Of a stretch of DNA of 64,000 nucleotides, positions 57,393 to 64,000 are shown piece after piece. The stretch comes from an uncultured Desulfobacterales bacterium (lineage in GTDB: Bacteria > Desulfobacterota > Desulfobacteria > Desulfobacterales > JAHEIW01). Where the stretch lies: contig CAMYLV010000027.1 of NCBI GenBank assembly GCA_947259495.1, positions 27,984 through 91,983 of the forward strand, written 5' to 3'. The position numbers were made by a program, and so were the translations under genes. How positions within the stretch are numbered: the stretch's first letter is position 1; each line of letters begins with the position of its first letter. The notes under the pieces were generated by a model. That model made no database searches. It saw nothing but the letters and a program-made list of their open reading frames with translations, and had not been told where the DNA came from.

Positions 57393-57779
57393 ATGACACT
57401 TCATACCCGCAAAGACCGCAATGGTATCTATCGTTCACGCAGCGGAATGATCCTGGGCGTATGCAAAGGGCTGGCAGAACACTTTGATTTTTCAGTTTTG
57501 TGGACCCGGGTAATCGCCCTGATTGTGCTGTTTGTCGCCGGTTTTCTGCCGGCCATCGGGTTGTATTTGCTGGCCGCCTTACTGATGAAGCCCGAACCGG
57601 TTATCCCCATTAAGGATTCAGCGGAAAGGGAATTTTATGACAGCTATACGCACTCCCGACACAGCGCCGTGCAGCGGCTGCAAAGGCGATATCAAAACCT
57701 GCAGCGCCGCATCCAGCGCATGGAGCATATCGTTACTTCAGCTGAATATGACTGGGAGAATCGCCTCAATAATGGATAA
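57393..57779 (+). CDS. pspC: phage shock protein C (PspC domain)
   Basis: GIYRSRSGMILGVCKGLAEHFDFSVLWTRVIALI. Confidence 0.92.
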   Translation: MTLHTRKDRNGIYRSRSGMILGVCKGLAEHFDFSVLWTRVIALIVLFVAGFLPAIGLYLLAALLMKPEPVIPIKDSAEREFYDSYTHSRHSAVQRLQRRYQNLQRRIQRMEHIVTSAEYDWENRLNNG

Positions 57780-57875
57780 CCGTGCGAACCAGAAAAGGGA
57801 TACGTTTCGGTGATAAATTAAGCCAAGCCAGGACCGTCAGGACGGCGTTTTCAGTTTTTTAGCAACCGGCCCCGG

Positions 57876-57900
57876 CCCACAGGCTGAGGCCGGTTAAAAC
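57876..57900. terminator. terminator-like hairpin after pspC
   Basis: AACCGGCC...GGCCGGTT arms. Confidence 0.45.
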
Positions 57901-58137
57901 TCAGATTTGATCCAGCACAGTTGAGGGTACGTCGAATGTCTCCATGACGGAATAGTTATTGGCGCTGGAAATGGAGTCAGACAAAACTGTCTGGATTTGA
58001 TCCAAAAGCTCGCATTCTTCCATGCAGCCGGGGAAATCTTCTCTGGTCGGGCATGCTTTGCAGGGGCTTTTGACAAGATGACCAATGTTGAAATCAAAAT
58101 TGTGATTGTCTGCTGCTTTGTCTAACATTTTTAACAC
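57901..58137 (-). CDS. small cysteine-containing hypothetical protein
   Basis: 78 aa, VKSPCKACPTREDFPGCMEEC. Confidence 0.6.
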   Translation of the reverse strand: MLKMLDKAADNHNFDFNIGHLVKSPCKACPTREDFPGCMEECELLDQIQTVLSDSISSANNYSVMETFDVPSTVLDQI

Positions 58138-58580
58138 CTTATCATTTGAGGTTTTTGTTGCTGGCCAATTTCATGCACATCTTGTAATCCTAATATCGGT
58201 CATTGGGCATGAAAGCATTAGGATCATTTCAGGCAAATGAACTACATAGCCATACAACTATCATGCCAACCTCGCCTAATTTTTTAATCCACATTATTTC
58301 GAGTAGTTATGAGTTTGACCGTTTTTCCGATCGGCAAAATGTGACAAATGTTGTCAAAAAAAGGGTCAAAAAATTGTCAGTCGGGAAAATTTTTCGCGGT
58401 AGATCCTGAACGTAAGGTCAGGGTCCAATGGTACCAGGGTTCAGGAATCTCGGCTGGGAGATACGAGTTGCGGGTGGTGGGTGGTTTGAGTTCTCGAGGG
58501 CGGCCTTGCATTTTTCGGGCAAAAGTCATCCGGCACCGAAAATTAAGCCGTTTAGATGCGACCTCCTTCAATATCGGGAT

Positions 58581-61500
58581 TCAGTATTTGGATCCCATCG
58601 TCTGGACCCCACTCTGCCGGTTGAGATCACTTCTTTTGCGCCCTACATGCCACAGAAAGGCCAAAGCGATTGTGATGATTGCCCCCAGCAGGCACCAGGT
58701 GGTGTTAAATTGCATACCGGACCTGGCCGTGTCGATAAAGCAGTTCAGGCCGCTACTTCTGCTGGTGCCTTCCGAATCATCCCGGGCTCTGAATGTTTGA
58801 AAAACAAAGGCGGCGCCGGCATCGATCAGCAAACCGGCCAGATCGACATCCGGTGCCCCAATGATAATGGTATCGCACGCCAGAATGACCGCTGCGCCAA
58901 AAGCTTCGTCGGCGACCGCATCCGATGCGGTCAGTCTGGTCCGCAGGCTGAACAACCCCGTGTCCGGATCGCGCCTGAAATCATAGGCCGCACCGGCATC
59001 AACCCGCATCATCATGCCCTCCGGCGGCAAATCGACACCCGGAGCGCCGACCACAGCCATATTGCCGGCCAGGGCCACAGCGGTGCCAAACGCATCGTCG
59101 GTGGCCGCATCCAAGGCTTCCAGCTTCTGGAGTTCGGTCCACGGATCGGTGGCATCCGTTGGATCACGCGTAAATACATATACTGCCCCGGCTGTCAGCA
59201 CTCCAGTGAGATCCGCCTGGGGCGCACCAATTATGGCCGTATTGCCGAACACGGAGACGGAATACCCGAACTGATCCCCCGGGCTGGCATCTGAGGCTGT
59301 CAGTTTTTGCTGACGCGTCCAGCTGTTGTCATCAGGATCGCGTACAAATACAAAAACCGCCCCGCCGCCATCTTCAAATGGTGCGCCTACCAGAGCCGTA
59401 TCGCTGTTTAGGGCCACTGAAGTGCCAAAGCGATCATCCATATCCTTATCGACTCCGGCGGTCAGTTTGTCCGTTGCACTCCATTGATCGGGCGCTGCCT
59501 GGTCCGGATCGCGACTGAAAAGAAATGCGGCACCGGCATTGGGTGTTGCATTCGGGTTGTGAAAGGGGGCCCCGATTAAGATGATGTCGGCGTCAATCGC
59601 CACAGCGGCGCCGAAGTTATCCAGGGCGTTCACATCGGCTCCAGCGGTCAATCGGACCGCTTGATCCCAGTTGCCTGTGGCCGAATCCCGGTTAAACACA
59701 TAAGCGCTGCCGGCATTGGGATCGCCGCCGATATCAGCATCCGGCGCACCGATTATGGCGATGTCGGCGTCAATGGAAACAGCTGCACCAAAATTATCCA
59801 TTGTGGCTCTGTCGGCGGCCGTCAGCGTGATTTCATCATCGAAAACCTGGGTATCCGGATCGCGTTCGAAAGCAGCGCTTTCCCCGGCGTTAATATCCCC
59901 CCCCGGATCGGCATCCGGAATCCCGATCAGCGCACTATCCCCGCTGAGCCCCACCGCACTGCCAAACCGATCGTTTGCGGCGGCATTGGTGGCGGTCAAT
60001 ATGTCGGTTTCCTGAGAGATGTCATTGTCTTCGGGCTGCAGCACAAACACAAACGCAGCACCTGCAGAAGTGGATAATCCCTGATTTCTTTTTGGTGATC
60101 CAATGATAGCGGTAACGGCGTTGAATCCCACGGCCCCGCCGAATTCGGACAATGCCGCCGGATTGCTGCCGGTTAACTCCTGCTGCTGGCGCCAGTCGCC
60201 TGAAAGCGCGTCGCGCGCAAAGAAATACGCCTTGCCGGCGGAGTTTGATGTCAATACACGCGCCAGAGCAGCACCGATCATCGCCGTTGGGCCGTCCACA
60301 AAAACAGACGTGCCAAACTGATTATCGGAGCCTGGATTGCTGGCATTTAAAATTTGTTTTTGGCTGAAAGCAGCAGATGCCGATTCGCGGGTGAAAATAT
60401 AAGCTGCTCCGGCATCGTTGGCACCGGTGGTATCTGCCCGCGGCGCACCCGCCAGAACGGTGTTGGCATCCAGGGACACGGAAGATCCCAGGCGGTCATC
60501 CGCACCGGCATCAGTGGCGCTGAGCTTTTGTCGCTGATTCCAGGGGTCCGGGTTGCCGGTTTGATCGCGCGTAAACACATACAGTGCACCGGCATCAAAA
60601 GAGGCGCCCAAATTCGCCAGGGGCGCGCCCACTACGATTGTATTTCCATTTAGCGAAACAGACGCACCAAACTCGTCTTCAGCCGCCGCATCGGTGGCTG
60701 TCAGCTTTTGCTGCTGGGTCCAGAGAAAGCCCGGACCGTCTGGATCACGGGTAAATACATAGGCTGCGCCGGCGGCAGTTGCCGGGCCGACATCCTTGCG
60801 GGGGGCGCCGCCCACCAGTGTATGGCCCTCCACATACACCGAGCTGCCAAAACGATCATTAGCGGCTGCATCGGCGGCAGTCAGTTTTTGCTGCTGGGTC
60901 CAGGGATTATTTGCGATCAGTGGGTTTCGGGTAAACACGTAAACCGCACCGGTATCAAATAGAGCGCCCGTATCCACCTGGGGCGCACCGATGACCAGGG
61001 TATGGCCGTCCACATCAACCGCACTGCCGAACTGGTCCCCTGCGGCGGCATCATTGGCCGTCAATTTTTGCTGCTGGGTGAAAATCCCGGTTGACGGATC
61101 CCGCACAAATACATAAACCGCGCCGATATCAAATGAAGTGCCCGAATTTAGTCGCGGTGCGCCGACCACGATGGTATCAGCGTCTACGGCCACCGCACTG
61201 CCGAACTGGTCATCTACGGCCGCATCGGAGGCGCTTAAAGGCTGCTCAGAGCTAAACATCGGATCAATAGTCACCGGATAGACCGCACCGGTGGTATCGA
61301 CGGATATGCTCAGATGATTTCCCGCTAACTGAAATCCGGCCGGCAGGATCTGATGGTTGGCATCAAAAGCCAGCAGTTGATTGTAATGTATTTGAACCCG
61401 ACCGGATGGGTCTTTGAAATCAAGCCCCGTAACGGCTAATTCGGGGATCAGATCTCCGCCAAGTTTAAAATGAAGCTCGAAATTATTTTGAGTGCGCGAA

Positions 61501-61991
61501 CCGGCCCCATTTTTCGGTTCCTGAAATGCACGCATCAGGCAAAACCCCTGTTCGATACCCACCGGCGTGTTGATGAACCATTCGCTCAGATCAGGGTCGT
61601 GAATCATCTCCACCCGCACACCGTTGATTTGTAAACTGCTGGACCGTGGGGTTTTTAAGCTACCATTGAACCCGAAATGAGTGAGCTGCATGCTGAAAGT
61701 GAATCCGTTTGCAGCCCTAAGGCGGATACCCTGCCGATCGATGCGCGCATTCAGGCGCTGCACCGGATTGCGCAGTTGGACGTCTCCGTTGCGCATCTGA
61801 CTGGGGTGCCAGTAATCGGGCAACTGCTCCACCACCTGCTGCAGGATCTGCGGCATCGCCGGATTTAAAACCAGTTTGGGGGTTGCAGCGCGGGCCGTTA
61901 GAATTGAAAACAGTAAGACCGCAAAAACCGCTAATACCGCAACAGCGGCCCGCTGCCGGTTGACATTACGGGGTTGCATATCGGCAAACAT
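58581..61991 (-). CDS. secreted FG-GAP repeat protein with C-terminal Cys motif, TM helix and basic tail
   Basis: 14 repeats of pattern LTA.DA..DD.FG.AV...G.T..IGAP..D.GA..DAGA.YVF.RDP; AAGAGGTG before ATG at 61991. Confidence 0.9.
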   Translation of the reverse strand: MFADMQPRNVNRQRAAVAVLAVFAVLLFSILTARAATPKLVLNPAMPQILQQVVEQLPDYWHPSQMRNGDVQLRNPVQRLNARIDRQGIRLRAANGFTFSMQLTHFGFNGSLKTPRSSSLQINGVRVEMIHDPDLSEWFINTPVGIEQGFCLMRAFQEPKNGAGSRTQNNFELHFKLGGDLIPELAVTGLDFKDPSGRVQIHYNQLLAFDANHQILPAGFQLAGNHLSISVDTTGAVYPVTIDPMFSSEQPLSASDAAVDDQFGSAVAVDADTIVVGAPRLNSGTSFDIGAVYVFVRDPSTGIFTQQQKLTANDAAAGDQFGSAVDVDGHTLVIGAPQVDTGALFDTGAVYVFTRNPLIANNPWTQQQKLTAADAAANDRFGSSVYVEGHTLVGGAPRKDVGPATAAGAAYVFTRDPDGPGFLWTQQQKLTATDAAAEDEFGASVSLNGNTIVVGAPLANLGASFDAGALYVFTRDQTGNPDPWNQRQKLSATDAGADDRLGSSVSLDANTVLAGAPRADTTGANDAGAAYIFTRESASAAFSQKQILNASNPGSDNQFGTSVFVDGPTAMIGAALARVLTSNSAGKAYFFARDALSGDWRQQQELTGSNPAALSEFGGAVGFNAVTAIIGSPKRNQGLSTSAGAAFVFVLQPEDNDISQETDILTATNAAANDRFGSAVGLSGDSALIGIPDADPGGDINAGESAAFERDPDTQVFDDEITLTAADRATMDNFGAAVSIDADIAIIGAPDADIGGDPNAGSAYVFNRDSATGNWDQAVRLTAGADVNALDNFGAAVAIDADIILIGAPFHNPNATPNAGAAFLFSRDPDQAAPDQWSATDKLTAGVDKDMDDRFGTSVALNSDTALVGAPFEDGGGAVFVFVRDPDDNSWTRQQKLTASDASPGDQFGYSVSVFGNTAIIGAPQADLTGVLTAGAVYVFTRDPTDATDPWTELQKLEALDAATDDAFGTAVALAGNMAVVGAPGVDLPPEGMMMRVDAGAAYDFRRDPDTGLFSLRTRLTASDAVADEAFGAAVILACDTIIIGAPDVDLAGLLIDAGAAFVFQTFRARDDSEGTSRSSGLNCFIDTARSGMQFNTTWCLLGAIITIALAFLWHVGRKRSDLNRQSGVQTMGSKY
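58820..61245 (-). repeat. tandem ~170-190 bp coding repeats (FG-GAP units)
   Basis: 14 tandem units in the translated protein. Confidence 0.85.
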
Positions 61992-62369
61992 AGCGCACCT
62001 CTTGTTGGTGAAAGTATCGGTGACTGCCGCATCGGACAGATCGCAAAGCATATCAAAATTTCAATTGGTTAATTGAAAAAGCGGATATGTGCGCAATTGG
62101 GACCAATTTTTAGCGGAAATGATTCCTCAGGGAATACCGGAAAAAGCGTCAACTTCTTGGATTTTCATTAAATTGACGATTGGCAAGTATCATTGAAGCC
62201 ACAGTAGTGCAGAATTGTCAACTCAAAATATGCTCATAGCTATATATCTATATAGTCTGTTTATCTATATATATCGACATATTGCATATCCACGGGCGCC
62301 GTTCGGGCACGTCAGGCATTAAGAGAAGAATCCCCGATGCCGCAAAGGGCTACGGGGGCAGGATGGAGA

Positions 62370-63089
62370 TCAGTTATTTCGAGCGCCACGCCGCTGGCGG
62401 TCATTTCGATTCAACTGCCCTGGATTGTCCTGATTCATGCGGCGCTTTTGGCGATATTTCTCTCGCAACCGGCGTTTTTTTTCCGGTGACAGATTTTGCC
62501 ACCTTTTTCTTTTTTCCAGCAACCGCTTGCGTTGCTCCGGGGTCATATTTTCAAATCGGCGACGACGCTCCCGAATGCGCTGTTTCTCGGCATCACTCAA
62601 ATTTTTCCAGCGTTGATATCTGTCCCGCACAGATTGGCGTTGAGTTGCATCCAATTGTTGATAACGCCGCCAGTTATTTCGAATTCTGGTCTGCTTTTCC
62701 GGTGGCAGATTTTTAAACCGCTCATATCTGGCCTTTATTCTCGCTTTTTCTTCGGGCGTTAATTGTTTCCAGTGTTTCAGACGCTGACGGTATTTGCGTT
62801 TTTGCTCGGGAGAAAGGCTTTGCCATTTTTGGCGAGCGCTTGACCGAGCTTCCGTATTCTGGGCCAAATAATAACGAACATAATCAGGCTGATCACTCAT
62901 CTGACGGTGCTGCGTTATGGATGAATCCATAAGGCCTGTAAGGCGTCGCGCCGCAGATGGTTCCATTCCCGCAAGATGTGTTGGGGTCGCATTGGCCGTC
63001 GCGCTCATCAACACACCGATCAACAAGATTGCAAGTGCAAACGCCAAGATTTTGGCCCGCGGTTGTCTAACTGTCATCGTCATCTCCAA
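62370..63089 (-). CDS. DUF3106-like highly basic secreted protein
   Basis: N-terminal hydrophobic signal, repeats such as RWKNLSDAEKQRIRERRRRFENMTPEQRKRLLEKRKRWQNLSPEKKRRLREK. Confidence 0.85.
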   Translation of the reverse strand: MEMTMTVRQPRAKILAFALAILLIGVLMSATANATPTHLAGMEPSAARRLTGLMDSSITQHRQMSDQPDYVRYYLAQNTEARSSARQKWQSLSPEQKRKYRQRLKHWKQLTPEEKARIKARYERFKNLPPEKQTRIRNNWRRYQQLDATQRQSVRDRYQRWKNLSDAEKQRIRERRRRFENMTPEQRKRLLEKRKRWQNLSPEKKRRLREKYRQKRRMNQDNPGQLNRNDRQRRGARNN

Positions 63090-63270
63090 TTTCGGTCATG
63101 GTTTCCAGAAGGTCTAAATCTTCTTCCAAGAAATCCAGATTTTCTAAAATTTCTATCATCTGAATGACCTCTAAATCTTCATCTGAAAGTGCTTCATCCT
63201 GGGCAAAACCGACAGATCCCTGCGATAGAAACAAAACCGCAATCCCCAAAATGATTTTTTTTAAATTCAT
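63067..63270 (-). CDS. small acidic secreted protein
   Basis: signal peptide MNLKKIILGIAVLFLSQGSVGFAQ then EDLEVIQMIEILENLDFLEEDLDLLETM; overlaps the next gene. Confidence 0.7.
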   Translation of the reverse strand: MNLKKIILGIAVLFLSQGSVGFAQDEALSDEDLEVIQMIEILENLDFLEEDLDLLETMTEIGDDDDS

Positions 63271-63299
63271 GCAAGCGCCTTCTGCGATAAATGGTGCAC

Positions 63300-63806
63300 T
63301 CAGGAAGCCTCGAGCCCATTCATATTCTCAATAATTTCAAAATCCGAAAAAAAATCCATGTCCTCAATAATCTCATAATCTTCTGCCAATTCAATATTGG
63401 CAACCATCTCCAGCTCCGTGTCATTGAGCGCCGCCAAAACCGCCGGCACTTGTGGTTTTTGCAGATATTGAACGATGGAAATGACACTGACCAGCAAAAC
63501 AATTGCCGCAGCGGCCATAGCTGGGACCCAGCGCCGCTGCAAAAAGACGGTCTGAACATGCTGCAAGATTCTGGCATGCAATGGACTGCGGGTATCAACC
63601 GATCGCCAGAATCGGACCCTGTAATTGGGATCCGGCTCTATTGCTTTGATCGCGCCGAGCAGTTCCCAGGATTTTTCGATTGCCTGGACTTCCGCCTGAC
63701 AATCGGCACAGGCCCGCAGATGCTCAGCGACCCGCTGACGGTCTGCGGCTTCAAGCTCATGGTCTAAATAAACCGGAATTAATTTTTTTGTTTCCTGACA
63801 GTTCAT
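63300..63806 (-). CDS. zf-HC2-type anti-sigma factor with single TM and acidic tail
   Basis: MNCQETKKLIPVYLDHELEAADRQRVAEHLRACADCQAEVQ, TM AMAAAAIVLLVSVISIV. Confidence 0.88.
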   Translation of the reverse strand: MNCQETKKLIPVYLDHELEAADRQRVAEHLRACADCQAEVQAIEKSWELLGAIKAIEPDPNYRVRFWRSVDTRSPLHARILQHVQTVFLQRRWVPAMAAAAIVLLVSVISIVQYLQKPQVPAVLAALNDTELEMVANIELAEDYEIIEDMDFFSDFEIIENMNGLEAS

Positions 63807-63861
63807 GTCTGCATTGCTCCAATCCTTTAAACACTCAATAAACTGAAAAGTTGCGGTAATC

Positions 63862-63895
63862 AAACCACAAAGCACACGAAGAACACAAAGAAAAA
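63862..63895. repeat. single ACCACAAAG/CACGAAG-type arm
   Basis: aaaccacaaagcacacgaagaacacaaagaaaaag. Confidence 0.55.
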
Positions 63896-64000
63896 GATCT
63901 GGAAGCCATTTCAAAACCTCTTTAGAGCTAATTTTGCGGACTTTTGTTAAAAAGCGCTTAGCGCAGCGGAGCGTAAAATCTTGAACTGTTTGAGGGCCTT

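Noticed and set aside
58820-61245. CRISPR or minisatellite in the FG-GAP region
   Set aside because: Periodicity is in frame and explained by tandem FG-GAP protein repeats.
62221-62290. TATCTATATA-rich tract as a repeat system or origin
   Set aside because: Short AT-rich promoter-region sequence upstream of the FG-GAP gene, with no convincing periodicity or DnaA-box cluster.

Overview
Unbroken ~64 kb chromosomal window. The Wood-Ljungdahl operon and family content suggest a sulfate-reducing, Desulfobacterota-like anaerobe (inference; no 16S in the window). Clear anchors: a three-gene signalling cluster (SpoIIE-type phosphatase response regulator, HDOD response regulator, PAS histidine kinase); one intact tRNA-Asn; aspS and hisS; a P1 peptidase / dipeptide ABC transporter / M20 peptidase locus followed by panE-like and panB; an M16C peptidase; rsmA; a divergent GAPDH translationally coupled to a 1398-aa PPDK-like protein lacking the PEP barrel; a CODH/acetyl-CoA synthase operon (acsD-cooS-acsB-acsC-acsE, with acsV upstream); a CoA-transferase/GNAT fusion; rmuC; a penicillin-acylase family gene flanked by a MITE-like repeat; pspF/pspABC with a sigma-54 promoter; a 14-repeat FG-GAP protein; and an anti-sigma/DUF3106 cassette. 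The least explained material is non-coding. First, the tRNA-Asn gene is surrounded by degenerate tRNA copies in which 10-nt stem segments are replaced by the same 15-nt palindrome, next to a GIY-YIG nuclease. Second, more than a dozen intergenic spacers hold degenerate arrays of 7-10 nt units, usually as two facing inverted arms. Unit sequence differs between families but the layout is the same. All calls come from reading the sequence and ORF track; no database search was run.
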